In this document: positions 8,375 to 17,371 of the stretch, one piece after another
Position numbering within the stretch: position 1 is the stretch's first letter
How the letters are laid out: each line of letters starts with the position of its first letter
Notes under the pieces: model-generated
The model's database searches: none
What the model was told of the DNA's origin: nothing
Seen by the model: the letters and a program-made list of their open reading frames with translations, nothing else
Program-made: the position numbers and the translations under genes
Assembly: GCA_013285685.1 (NCBI GenBank)
Contig: JABDHD010000032.1
Span: forward strand, 1-38,835
Direction of reading: 5' to 3'
DNA from: Bacteroidota bacterium
GTDB taxonomy: Bacteria > Bacteroidota > Bacteroidia > Sphingobacteriales > Sphingobacteriaceae
DNA: 38,835 nucleotides

Positions 8375-11300
8375 ATGATCGCCAATACTTTTATAAAACG
8401 GCCGGTAACCGCCATCGTCATTGCTCTTGTTTTGATGATATCGGGGGTGATATGCGTTTTCAACCTTGCCGTTGACCAATATCCAAATATTACGCCTCCG
8501 AGCGTTGGCGTGAACGCCTCATACACGGGCGCTGATGCTGAAACGGTAGAGCAAACAACCGCCATCCCCATTGAGGAACAGGTAAACGGGACGCCGGGCA
8601 TGGAATACATGCAAAGCACCAGCAGTAATAGCGGCAGCATGAGTTTGCGTGTAACCTTTAACATTGGAACTAACCCGCAGATTGCCGCGCTTAACGTGCA
8701 AAACCGTGTAGGGATTGCAGCGCCCCTGCTGCCATCCGTTGTAAGTAAACTCGGTGCCACCGTACGCGCCAGCAACCCCGACCAATTGATGCTGGTAGCC
8801 GTGTACTCGCCAAAAAAGACGCATAACATTACTTTCCTTGATAACTATACCAATACATTTATTGAAGATGCTATGTTACGCGTGCCTGGTGTGGGTGATG
8901 TAAGCGCGCGAACTGACCAATTCGCCATGCGGATATGGCTTGATCCGGATAAAATGGCATCCTATAATTTAATGCCATCCGATGTGACGAGTGCCCTTAA
9001 TGGCCAGAACGTTTATGTTGCTGCCGGAGCGGTAGGTGCACCGCCCCAGAACTCAAAACAAGCCTTTGAAACCGGCATAATAGTGAACAGCATGCTCAAT
9101 AAACCCGAGCAATACGAAAAGCTGATCGTTAGAAACATCCCCGGTACGGATAAGATGATCTATGTGAAAGACATAGGTCGCGTCGAACTTGCCAAGTTCA
9201 CCTATTCGGGTGGCACCTTTGTGGATGGTAATCGTTGCTCGCTGTTAATGATCTTTCAATCGCCGGGAAGCAATGCCCTGCAAACGGCCGACAATGTTTA
9301 TGCAAAACTCGCCGAACTGAAAAAATCGTTTCCGCCGGATGTTAACTATGTTGTTCCCTTTGAATCGGTTACCATCATCCAGGTGTCAATGCATGAGGTA
9401 GTCCTTACGCTTTTAAAGGCGCTGGCATTGGTTGCGTTCGTCGTATTTCTGTTCCTGCAAAACTGGCGCGCTACTATCATTCCAATATTAGCCATCCCGG
9501 TATCTATTTTGTCGGCTTTTTGTTTTTTTATCCCATTAGGCTTTACCATCAATACGCTCACCATGTTTGGGTTTGTGCTGGCTATCGGGATAGTGGTGGA
9601 CGACGCCATTATTGTAGTAGAAGCTGTACAGCATTATATCGATGAACAGCATATGTCGCCAAAAGAAGCGACGTATCAAGCCATGAAGGAGATATCGGCG
9701 CCGGTAATAGCCATTGCGCTTATTTTGGCTTCTGTATTCGTTCCGGTTGGTTTTATTCCCGGCATTGTCGGCCGGCTTTACCAGCAATTTGCCATCACCA
9801 TAGCCATATCGGTACTTTTTTCGGCTTTTACAGCGCTGTCGCTCACCCCGGCACTTTGTACACTTTTGCTAAGGCCGGCACACCATGATTCCGGAAAGGA
9901 AAACTGGTTCGACAAGTTTTTTAACTGGTTTAACAAAGGCTTTGACTGGCTTAACGTAAAATACTCGGCAGGCGTAAGGCGCAGCATTAAACATGCTGCG
10001 GTGATGGTTACTTTACTGGTTGTGATGTGCGTTTTGGCCGTGATGCTGTTTAAAGCTAAGCCATCAGGCTTTGTTCCGTCGGAAGATGGCGGCCGATTAT
10101 TTGTTACCTATACCATGCCCGACGCTTCTTCTACTACCGCTTCCAATAATGTGCTTGCAAAACTGATGAAGATCGTCGGCTCAACACCGGGCATAATGCA
10201 TTATGTTGGCTCATCGGGCTTTAATATACTCGGTGGCGGCGGGAATAACAGCGGAACCATGTTTTGCATGCTAACCCCCTGGGATGACCGGACTACCCCG
10301 CAAACCAAGGTGCAGGGCATAATGGATAATATTAAAAAGCGGGTAGCCAAGGCAGGTATAAAAAATGCCAGCGTGGTGGCCATTCAGCCGCCGCCGATAA
10401 GAGGCATCGGGATAGCCGCAGGTTTTTCAATGGAGATTGAACAGGGTAACTCGACGGATGACATACACGCATTTGAAAAAAACGTTCAAAAATTTGTCGC
10501 GATCGCCAAACAGACCCCGGCAACTTCAACAGCATTTTCTTCGTTTACAGCACATACCCCAAGTTTTACGGTTACGGTAGACCGCGAAAAGTGCGAGAAG
10601 CTTGGCGTAAATATATCCGATGTTTTTTCCACCATGCAGGCATTCATGGGCAGCCTTTTTGTAAACAATTTTACCTTATATAACCGTACTTATCATGCCG
10701 TTATCGAGGCCGATACCGCTTACCGGGCGCTGATCAGCAACATCAATAAATATTATGTACGCAACCAGGCCGGCAGTATGCTGCCATTAAGCACTTTGGT
10801 AAGCTACAAGGCCGATGCTACGGCAACGTCCATATCGCACTTTAACATATTCCGCTCGGCAGAAGTGACCGGCTCTATCCCGCCGGGGTACAGCAGCGGC
10901 CAGTCGCTCGATGCGCTTAAGGAAATTGCGGCCAAGGCGCTGCCGCGCGGGTATACCTACGAGTTTTCGGGCCTTAGCTACGAGGAGATCAAGGCGGGCA
11001 GTATCACTATCTATATTTTCCTGTTCTCCATCATTTTTGTGTTCCTTTTCCTGGCGGCTTTGTACGAAAGCTGGTCGGTGCCTTTTTCGGTGCTGCTGGC
11101 AGTGCCGATAAGCGCTTTTGGCGCTATTGTTGCGTTAACGACCGCTCCAACTATTACCAATAACGTTTACGCCCAAATCGGCCTGATCACGCTTATAGGC
11201 CTGTCTGCCAAGAACGCCATCCTGATCGTTGAATTCGCCAAACTGCGTGTCGACCGTGGCGAGCCGCTCCTCAAGTCGACCATCGAAGCGGTGAGCCTGC

Positions 11301-11659
11301 GTTTCAGGCCGATCATCATGACATCCATGTCCTTCATGTTCGGTGTACTGCCGCTGGTATTAGCTACCGGGGCCGGCGCGGAGTCAAGGAACACCATCGG
11401 TATCGCCGTGTTAGGCGGGATGCTCGCCTCATCAACCATATCAATTTTTATTGTTCCCGTATTGTTTGTGTTGTTTACCCGCTTTTCCTACGGCAAAAAA
11501 CAGCTTAAATGGCTGCAGGAACACCATGAGGAACTAATGGAAAAAGCAAAAAAGGTTGAAGAAGCAAACATCGACCCTGAACTGGAATACGACATTGCCG
11601 AAGCCAGGGCTTATAACGAGTGGGAAAGAGACAATAAAGGGCTGCCGAAAAAAGGTTGA
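8375..11659 (+). CDS. RND multidrug efflux pump subunit, HAE1/AcrB type (second of tandem pair)
   Basis: This 1094-residue paralogue of the preceding pump matches it along its whole length, including the start ('MIANTFIKRPVTAIVI'), the TM4 Asp-Asp pair, the TM10 Lys and the 'RFRPIIMTS' Arg, so it should be proton-driven in its own right. The periplasmic substrate-binding loops differ most, as expected if the two pumps have different specificity or form a mixed trimer. The C-terminal cytoplasmic tail is conserved ('HHEELMEKAKKVEEANIDPE'). It is the last gene of the efflux operon; a perfect 13-bp stem-loop follows 11 bases after the stop. There is no second adaptor or channel gene, so both pumps must share the upstream ones or borrow others. 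Confidence 0.95.
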   Translation: MIANTFIKRPVTAIVIALVLMISGVICVFNLAVDQYPNITPPSVGVNASYTGADAETVEQTTAIPIEEQVNGTPGMEYMQSTSSNSGSMSLRVTFNIGTNPQIAALNVQNRVGIAAPLLPSVVSKLGATVRASNPDQLMLVAVYSPKKTHNITFLDNYTNTFIEDAMLRVPGVGDVSARTDQFAMRIWLDPDKMASYNLMPSDVTSALNGQNVYVAAGAVGAPPQNSKQAFETGIIVNSMLNKPEQYEKLIVRNIPGTDKMIYVKDIGRVELAKFTYSGGTFVDGNRCSLLMIFQSPGSNALQTADNVYAKLAELKKSFPPDVNYVVPFESVTIIQVSMHEVVLTLLKALALVAFVVFLFLQNWRATIIPILAIPVSILSAFCFFIPLGFTINTLTMFGFVLAIGIVVDDAIIVVEAVQHYIDEQHMSPKEATYQAMKEISAPVIAIALILASVFVPVGFIPGIVGRLYQQFAITIAISVLFSAFTALSLTPALCTLLLRPAHHDSGKENWFDKFFNWFNKGFDWLNVKYSAGVRRSIKHAAVMVTLLVVMCVLAVMLFKAKPSGFVPSEDGGRLFVTYTMPDASSTTASNNVLAKLMKIVGSTPGIMHYVGSSGFNILGGGGNNSGTMFCMLTPWDDRTTPQTKVQGIMDNIKKRVAKAGIKNASVVAIQPPPIRGIGIAAGFSMEIEQGNSTDDIHAFEKNVQKFVAIAKQTPATSTAFSSFTAHTPSFTVTVDREKCEKLGVNISDVFSTMQAFMGSLFVNNFTLYNRTYHAVIEADTAYRALISNINKYYVRNQAGSMLPLSTLVSYKADATATSISHFNIFRSAEVTGSIPPGYSSGQSLDALKEIAAKALPRGYTYEFSGLSYEEIKAGSITIYIFLFSIIFVFLFLAALYESWSVPFSVLLAVPISAFGAIVALTTAPTITNNVYAQIGLITLIGLSAKNAILIVEFAKLRVDRGEPLLKSTIEAVSLRFRPIIMTSMSFMFGVLPLVLATGAGAESRNTIGIAVLGGMLASSTISIFIVPVLFVLFTRFSYGKKQLKWLQEHHEELMEKAKKVEEANIDPELEYDIAEARAYNEWERDNKGLPKKG

Positions 11660-11670
11660 GGTTAAGCATG

Positions 11671-11705
11671 AGATTTGACAACTTTCAAAAAGAGTTGTCA
11701 AATCT
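11671..11705. terminator. Perfect stem-loop between convergent genes
   Basis: A perfect 13-bp inverted repeat (AGATTTGACAACT at 11671-11683, complement at 11693-11705) with a nine-base loop sits between the stop of the second pump (+) and the stop of the small coiled-coil gene (-). The position suggests a bidirectional terminator, although neither side has a clear T-tract. Confidence 0.6.
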
Positions 11706-11714
11706 GTGCGATTC

Positions 11715-11903
11715 TCAATCATCCTCCCGCATCCTGATCTCGCGCTGCAGTTTTACAATGCGCTCACGGTAGGTGGAGATGGTAGTAACCACGGCGATTT
11801 TATCAGCAATACCTTCTTTGAATGAGTTTTTGTTCAGGAGCAGCCTCCGGATCTCCAGGTTTAACTGGTCAACCTCGTTATTTAAATCTTCCAAAGACCT
11901 CAT
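11715..11903 (-). CDS. Small coiled-coil hypothetical protein, 62 aa
   Basis: A 62-residue, highly charged, entirely helical protein with heptad-spaced hydrophobics ('LNNEVDQLNLEIRRLLLNK', 'RIVKLQREIRMRE'), predicted to be a short cytoplasmic coiled coil. I do not recognise a named family. The frame has good composition, and the gene lies convergent to the efflux operon with a stem-loop between their stops. It could be a small structural or regulatory peptide; the lack of a second homologous feature keeps confidence moderate. The 240-base gap to 12144 holds only AT-rich leader sequence. Confidence 0.55.
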   Translation of the reverse strand: MRSLEDLNNEVDQLNLEIRRLLLNKNSFKEGIADKIAVVTTISTYRERIVKLQREIRMREDD

Positions 11904-12143
11904 TCCTGCTAAAATGGATTTAATTGCCTAAAAATATAATAATATGGCAGCGCATTAAATTGATAATTATTAACAGTTAGTTAATAACCGGGCAGCTGTC
12001 GCCTAAGAACCCGCTAATCATGTTGATAACTCATCGCGGCTATGACATTAATTTTATTTTCGTTATCATTATTCGTTTTTTCAATATGGCCTAAATGGCT
12101 ATAATTGATCCTCAGCATTTTAACAAGCGAAAATAATAATTAA

Positions 12144-15100
12144 ATGAAAGGCAGCGATTGCACATGCCTGTCAGCACAAAACAAAAGCTTCCTTTTACGG
12201 ATAGCGTTTACACTGCTTTTTCCCTTGTTTTATTCTGCGTTAGCCTTCTCCCAAAGCATTGAAAACCTGAATATTGAAAAAGTACAGGGCGATGGGCTCA
12301 CCAGCGAAGGGATTAATTGCACAGCACAGGATAAAAATGATTTTATCTGGTTTGGTACCGGCGAAGGTCTTTTCAGGTATGATGGCTATAATTTTAAAGG
12401 CTTTAAGAATTTCCCGGGCGACCCGAAAACACTGGTCAATAATACCGTTACCACTATTCTTCCGGATAATAACAATTTGTGGGTGGGCACGGCAAATGGT
12501 TTAGTTTGCGTGGATATCAACACACTCGCCATTAAAAACATTCCTTCGGCCCAGGCAGAACGGGTCGGTCAGGTGCTGCCAAAGGATGACTCCACATTGT
12601 GGCTGGCAACCTCGACGGGCCTTTACCGGTTCAACAAGTACAGTTACCGCCGGAGACTCATTCCGGCAGTGGCCCCGCATACGCCGGTAAATGGTATTGC
12701 CGATGATCATGAAGGCCACTTGTATTTAACCGGCTACAATGGTTTTTATTGCTATACCGTTAATACAGGCGCCAGCCGGTTCTATCCGCTTACCTTGCCC
12801 ACCTACCCCAAACTCGACAAAGGCTCTCCGCTGATCTATGGTAAATCGGTGATTGATCGCGATGGCAATCTGTGGATATGTTCCTGGGATGCCGGGCTCG
12901 TTCGGTACAATACTAAAAACGGGAAGATCGACACCTGGTTCCATGCTACTGACGATGTACATTTTCTACCATACAAAATAATAATGAGCATTTTGCCTGA
13001 CAAGGATGGCAATATTTGGCTGGCGAATAAGGAGGGTGGGCTAACAATTTTTAATCCATCGGCCAATAAATTCACCAACTACCCGGTTGAATGGAAAAGC
13101 GAAAATCATATATCCGACGCCGTTACTTCTTTATTCCGTGACAGATCGGGCATCATATGGATAGGCACTGAAAACGGCATTTTTAAATATGACCCTCACC
13201 ACATTTACCTGTCGAAAAAATATTTGTTTTTTAAAACAGATACCGGCCTGGTCCCGGCCCATACTTCGCCAATTTCAATGTTTAAAGAAAAAAACGGATT
13301 ATGGTGGCTGGGCATGTATGAAGGCCTGTTCCTGCTTGATGAAAAAACAAGCATTTTAACCGACTGTAACGCGGCTATCGGGCTGCCGAAGCAATTTAGC
13401 TTTGCGGTGTTCAATATTGTGCGCGACGGTAATGGTACCATGTGGATAACCGCGAAAAACCTTTTGATAAAAGTGGTAAAAAGATCAAACTTTAAATTCA
13501 AAACGGAAATATACCAATCAGATTCCATCAAAAGCACGCTTTATAACCTGTATATCGATCATGAAAACAGGATATGGGTAGGCACCCATAGCAACGGGAT
13601 ATACCGGTTTGACCCGGACACCAAAAAATTCATTTCCTGCCATTACAACGAACGCGGGCCAAATGGTAAAATTAATGAGATACGCACTTTTTGCGAGCTG
13701 TCAAAAGACAGCCTTTTGATCGGAGGCGCGCAAACCGGTTTAACGCTGTTGCACACCAACACGGGTAAATTCGAAAAAATTAAGCTGGAAACACCAAATG
13801 GTACGGATGGCAATTTTTCGCTCGGCACCATCTACAAAGACGGCAGCGACCTGTGGTTGGGCACCGATGAAAACGGCTTGTGGCGAACGAATACCGGGTT
13901 TGCAAAGCCGCTGATTGAAACCATCAATGATGGATTGCCTACGATGGCAGTCGGCCCTATTGTGAAGGACAAATTGGGTAATATTTGGTTCTTAACCAGT
14001 GCCGGAGTGGTTAAGTTCCATGAGCATGATAAAAAAATCGCCGTGTTTGATAAAAGAGAGGTGATTCAAAACTTAAACGGGCTTTATGCCATTACGATTG
14101 ACGAAAATAATAATGTTTCTTTCGGCAGCAGGGGCGCCATTTACAGTTTCAATCCGGCAGCTACCGTTAAAAATGATGCTCCGCCGCGGGTAATGATTAC
14201 CGACCTTAGGATATTCGATAAAGATTACACCATACGTTCGGGCGAAACAATCAGGCTTAATTACCGCCAAAACTATTTCACTTTTGAATATGTTGCACTT
14301 AACTACACACAACCGAGGTTAAATAACTACGCCTATCAACTGGCAGGGCTGGATAAAAAATGGAACAACGCAGGCACACGCCGCTACGTTTCATATGCCA
14401 ACCTAAACGAAGGCACCTACACATTTTATGTAAAGGGTTCCAATAACGAAGGGATTTGGAATAACACGCCTGCCAAACTTATCCTGATCATCGACCCTCC
14501 CTTTTGGCATCGCTGGTGGTTTTACACTTTGTTTATAATATTAATTATCAGCAGTATATACTTTTTATACTGGTATAATATGAACCAGTTTAAAATGCGG
14601 CTGCAACTGCGCAATAAAATTGCCCGCGACCTGCACGACGACATTGGTTCAACGTTAAGCGGCATCAACATATTCAGCAAAATTGCATTACAAAAACTAC
14701 TGCATAACGAAGCCGGCAGCAGCGAATTGCTGGAGAAGATCAGCGACCGGTCGGAAAAAACGATGGATGCTTTGTCGGATATTGTATGGTCCATCAGTAC
14801 AAAAAATGATCATATTGACAACTTCCTTGTAAAGGCCCGGGAATACCTGGCCGAAACCCTGGAGCCGCAAGGTATACGGTATGATATGCAGGTGGATGAG
14901 GATATAAGCCACCTGAAGCTTGGAATGGAGTTGCGGAAGGAGTTTTACCTGGTATTTAAAGAAGCCATTTGCAATGCCTCCAAATATGCCCGTTGCACTT
15001 TAATTGAAATTTCCCTGACCAAGGAGAAAGATGTCTTGCTATTGTGCATCCGGGATAACGGAAAAGGGTTTGATATCAATAAGATTACGTCGGGAAACGG

Positions 15101-15215
15101 CCTGCAAAACATGCAGCACCGCGCCGAAAAAATGAAAGCAAAACTTGCGATCATCAGTAAAATAAACCAGGGCACGTCGGTAACGCTGCGATTTCATATC
15201 CCCCGATTTCGTTAG
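12144..15215 (+). CDS. Two-component sensor histidine kinase with Reg_prop beta-propeller
   Basis: This 1023-residue membrane sensor has a signal sequence (about 1-36, ending 'ALAFSQ'), then a long periplasmic region of Reg_prop repeats. These carry recurring 'DNNNLWVGTANGL', 'DRSGIIWIGTENGIF' and 'DHENRIWVGTHSNGIY' motifs that fold as beta-propeller blades. A Y_Y_Y domain follows (about 690-780), then a single transmembrane helix ('WFYTLFIILIISSIYFLYWY', about 789-808). The cytoplasmic part is a HisKA_3/HPK7 kinase: phospho-acceptor H831 in 'RDLHDDIGSTLSG', and an HATPase_c domain with 'IRDNGKGFDI' and 'GNGLQNMQHRAEKM'. It lacks the receiver and AraC parts of the hybrid kinases found in Bacteroides polysaccharide loci, so it must pass phosphate to a separate regulator. 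The LuxR-type gene 160 bases downstream is the obvious partner. The ligand is unknown. Confidence 0.92.
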   Translation: MKGSDCTCLSAQNKSFLLRIAFTLLFPLFYSALAFSQSIENLNIEKVQGDGLTSEGINCTAQDKNDFIWFGTGEGLFRYDGYNFKGFKNFPGDPKTLVNNTVTTILPDNNNLWVGTANGLVCVDINTLAIKNIPSAQAERVGQVLPKDDSTLWLATSTGLYRFNKYSYRRRLIPAVAPHTPVNGIADDHEGHLYLTGYNGFYCYTVNTGASRFYPLTLPTYPKLDKGSPLIYGKSVIDRDGNLWICSWDAGLVRYNTKNGKIDTWFHATDDVHFLPYKIIMSILPDKDGNIWLANKEGGLTIFNPSANKFTNYPVEWKSENHISDAVTSLFRDRSGIIWIGTENGIFKYDPHHIYLSKKYLFFKTDTGLVPAHTSPISMFKEKNGLWWLGMYEGLFLLDEKTSILTDCNAAIGLPKQFSFAVFNIVRDGNGTMWITAKNLLIKVVKRSNFKFKTEIYQSDSIKSTLYNLYIDHENRIWVGTHSNGIYRFDPDTKKFISCHYNERGPNGKINEIRTFCELSKDSLLIGGAQTGLTLLHTNTGKFEKIKLETPNGTDGNFSLGTIYKDGSDLWLGTDENGLWRTNTGFAKPLIETINDGLPTMAVGPIVKDKLGNIWFLTSAGVVKFHEHDKKIAVFDKREVIQNLNGLYAITIDENNNVSFGSRGAIYSFNPAATVKNDAPPRVMITDLRIFDKDYTIRSGETIRLNYRQNYFTFEYVALNYTQPRLNNYAYQLAGLDKKWNNAGTRRYVSYANLNEGTYTFYVKGSNNEGIWNNTPAKLILIIDPPFWHRWWFYTLFIILIISSIYFLYWYNMNQFKMRLQLRNKIARDLHDDIGSTLSGINIFSKIALQKLLHNEAGSSELLEKISDRSEKTMDALSDIVWSISTKNDHIDNFLVKAREYLAETLEPQGIRYDMQVDEDISHLKLGMELRKEFYLVFKEAICNASKYARCTLIEISLTKEKDVLLLCIRDNGKGFDINKITSGNGLQNMQHRAEKMKAKLAIISKINQGTSVTLRFHIPRFR

Positions 15216-15269
15216 AGAGGAATATGCAAATATTACTATACATTTAAAGGTTAGTCCGAAAGTCAGTAA

Positions 15270-15287
15270 TCCCGATAGCTATCGGGA
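15270..15287. repeat. 18-bp perfect palindrome
   Basis: TCCCGATAGCTATCGGGA is a perfect 18-base palindrome in the kinase-regulator gap. It is preceded by TTAGTCCGAAAGTCAG (15251-15266), which matches the unit of the repeat at 16014, and followed by a small GCACG/CGTGC hairpin (15293-15306). It may be a regulator-binding site for the downstream response regulator gene or a dispersed REP-type repeat. Only one copy is in this window. Confidence 0.7.
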
Positions 15288-15374
15288 CCGGAAGCACGAC
15301 CGCGTGCCGCCTTAGCTTTAGCGGTGGCGTAAAGAAGCTGCAACCGGAATTGACAAACAACGGCCCACATAAAC

Positions 15375-16011
15375 ATGAAAACCACCGTAATCATATACGA
15401 GGATAATGGAGACTTTCGCGAAGCTTTGGTGCAGCTCATCAATACTTCCGAAAATTTTACCTGTATCGGCGCTTTTTACAATTGCAATAATGTTGCTGCG
15501 GATATAAAACTGCTGAAGCCGCAGGTTATTTTAATGGATATCGACATGAACGGCATGAATGGCATTGAAGCCGTTCAGGTGATCCGTACCTTTGACAAAG
15601 AGGTAAAAATCATCATCCTTACCGTTTTTGATGACAATAAAAACGTGATCAACGCTATTTGCGCGGGGTGCTTCGGGTTACCTGTTAAAGAAATATTGTT
15701 TTGAAAAGTTATTCAGCTCTATTGCCGAAGTACTCGACGGCGGCGCCCCGATGAGCGCCAACATTGCCCGGATGGTGATAGATCATGTTGCCGCCGGCAA
15801 TTTTGCGGCGGCGGAGAAATTTGACCTGACCGCAAGGGAAAAAGATATTTTAAGCGGACTTGTAAAAGGGTACAGCTATAAAATGATCGCCTCGTCACTC
15901 CATATCAGTTTCGAGACCGTAAAAAGTCATATTCGTAATATCTACGAAAAGCTGCATGTGCATAACCAATCTGAGGCAGTGGCCAAGGCGTTGAAAAACA
16001 GGATTGTTTGA
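15375..16011 (+). pseudogene. LuxR/NarL-family response regulator, split by a +1 frameshift
   Basis: The first reading frame (15375-15704) encodes a receiver domain with the acidic pair E9-D10, phospho-acceptor D55 ('ILMDIDMNG') and the conserved Thr of 'IILTVFDD'. It then runs out of frame at 'CAGCFGLPVKEILF'. The second (to 16011) encodes the rest plus a LuxR helix-turn-helix ('LTAREKDILSGLVKGYSYKM', 'FETVKSHIRNIYEKLHVHNQ'). Removing one G from the GGGG run at 15665-15668 joins them into a 211-residue protein with the expected 'AGASGYLLKK' at the break, including the conserved receiver Lys. The intact product would be the transcription factor partner of the upstream histidine kinase. Either the gene is recently inactivated or the extra G is a sequencing error. 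Confidence 0.85.
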
Positions 16012-16013
16012 TT

Positions 16014-16157
16014 AGTCCGAAAAGTCGGAAGTCCGAAAGTCCGAAAGAAGGGGTTAGTCAGCTTTAAGACGTAAATAATTTCTCCGCTTATACAGGTTTT
16101 TTTGAGATTAACACCCGTCGCATCTTCCTGACTTTTCGGACTTTTCAGACTTTCTCA
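16014..16157. repeat. AGTCCGAA-type foldback repeat between convergent genes
   Basis: The left arm is a run of 7-9 base units around AGTCCGAA (16014-16047). The right arm (16130-16155) is built of the complementary GACTTTTCG-type units. A 13-base perfect inverted match joins 16014-16026 and 16130-16142. The element occupies the space between the response regulator stop and the TapB-like gene stop, overlapping the latter by a few bases, so it could serve as a bidirectional terminator or 3' stabiliser. It belongs with the arrays at 35, 4878 and 8267. Confidence 0.75.
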
Positions 16158-16877
16158 CTTAATACCCGTAAGTTCCATCGACCCATATTTGGATTCGCTT
16201 TTTATCATCCCAACGTTTGGTGCAAACCAGATCGTGCTTTCACTACTTGACCCCGGCATTTTTATCCCCAATTTACCAAATGCCGAACCAACGCTGCTGG
16301 TAGAATCCGATCCGTTTTTTTTAAACGCGGTTGAACTGGCGGTTTTATAGGTAATCTTGAAACAATCCCAGGTTCCGGCGGAGGTGGTAATACTTTCTTT
16401 GGCCACCACCATCCTGTCAGTAACTTTAATGGTAGTGGTCATTCCATTGGCCATATCCATTTGTGAGCTGTAGTCGGGTAAATGATCGCCGACTTTCATA
16501 TCCTTCGGAAAATCCCCGCTGCTGCTGCCGGTCATATTAAAATTCATGGTTGTCGGCTGTTTCGACTGCTGCCCGGCATCGATGTGCATTTGCATGGATA
16601 TGGCGCCCCCGCTGCATTTGTAATCAACGCTCGATGTCCCCATCAATTTACCATTCTTGTCATACACTTGCGAAATTACGTTGGCCGTTGTCACCCCGCC
16701 TGATGTATTTACATTTGAAACTGTGGCGACCGATTTCATCGTTACATCGCCTTTTTTATTGTGACCCGTCATCTCAATTGTCTTGTCCTTTTGCAGGTAG
16801 AGGTAGCTGGTACAATCCTGTGCCAAAATCCGCAGGGTTATCATTAACCCGCTGATGAGAAGTAATATCTTTTTCAT
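16155..16877 (-). CDS. Secreted TapB-like (DUF3108-like) protein
   Basis: The 240-residue protein has a clear signal peptide ('KKILLLISGLMITLRILAQ'). The mature part is rich in Ser/Thr/Met/Gly and predicted all-beta, with lines such as 'LPDYSSQMDMANGMTTTIKV' and a C-terminal 'STIWFAPNVGMIKSESKYG'. The last pattern, a Trp-Phe-Ala-Pro followed by 'VGMIKSE', is typical of the DUF3108/TapB-like proteins common in Bacteroidetes, whose function is not established. It should be periplasmic or on the outer membrane. It is monocistronic, convergent with the response regulator. The 320-base gap to the right (16878-17198) is AT-rich with one weak CCCCG/CGGGG hairpin and nothing else I can support. Confidence 0.72.
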   Translation of the reverse strand: MKKILLLISGLMITLRILAQDCTSYLYLQKDKTIEMTGHNKKGDVTMKSVATVSNVNTSGGVTTANVISQVYDKNGKLMGTSSVDYKCSGGAISMQMHIDAGQQSKQPTTMNFNMTGSSSGDFPKDMKVGDHLPDYSSQMDMANGMTTTIKVTDRMVVAKESITTSAGTWDCFKITYKTASSTAFKKNGSDSTSSVGSAFGKLGIKMPGSSSESTIWFAPNVGMIKSESKYGSMELTGIK

Positions 16878-17198
16878 GGTAATAATATTTTATTGTATCG
16901 AAGGTACTTTATTGCTAATAACAAAACCTAATTTCGCTTGCTAATTTTATATAAATAAAACATCCCTATCCCCATTTAAGATAAAAGCAAATCGAATCAA
17001 CACCCCATCCGGGTTGCTATAATCATCCTGTAAATAAATCATTTAAGCAAAAATACCCCGATTGGGTGATTGACGGGGCCGGCAAACAGCGCTTAGTTTA
17101 GTTACCCTAATTTAACGAAATTTCAGTTAATAAATCCCCACACGGCTTCTGTTAACCGGGTTATTATATAAATGAGCATATCTGAAAAATAATATGAT

Positions 17199-17361
17199 AT
17201 GAGATCAAAAATTCTACTTGCCGCCCTTTTCTGTTTGTTGTCGGTCCGGGGTTTTGGGCCTCGCAAACAATGTTCCACACGAGTTTACCTTAAGTTACCG
17301 GTTTGGTAAAAATGCCGGTAAAGCAAAATTGCTGCAGGCCGAAACCGGGGCGCGCTGTTGA
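17199..17361 (+). pseudogene. Short secreted protein or gene remnant, frameshifted
   Basis: An ATG at 17199 opens a good signal peptide ('MRSKILLAALFCLLSV') but the frame stops at 17309. Removing one G from the G-runs at about 17247-17258 continues it in frame as 'GLANNVPHEFTLSYRFGK' to a TGA at 17359, giving a 53-residue product. The 'LSYRFGKNAGK' part resembles the last beta-strand and tail of Bacteroidetes outer-membrane beta-barrel/TonB-dependent receptors, which commonly sit next to DUF4249 genes such as the convergent neighbour. It may thus be an internally deleted receptor (signal plus C-terminus) or a genuine short secreted peptide. Evidence is compositional only. Confidence 0.4.
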
Positions 17362-17371
17362 ATGCGGCGGT

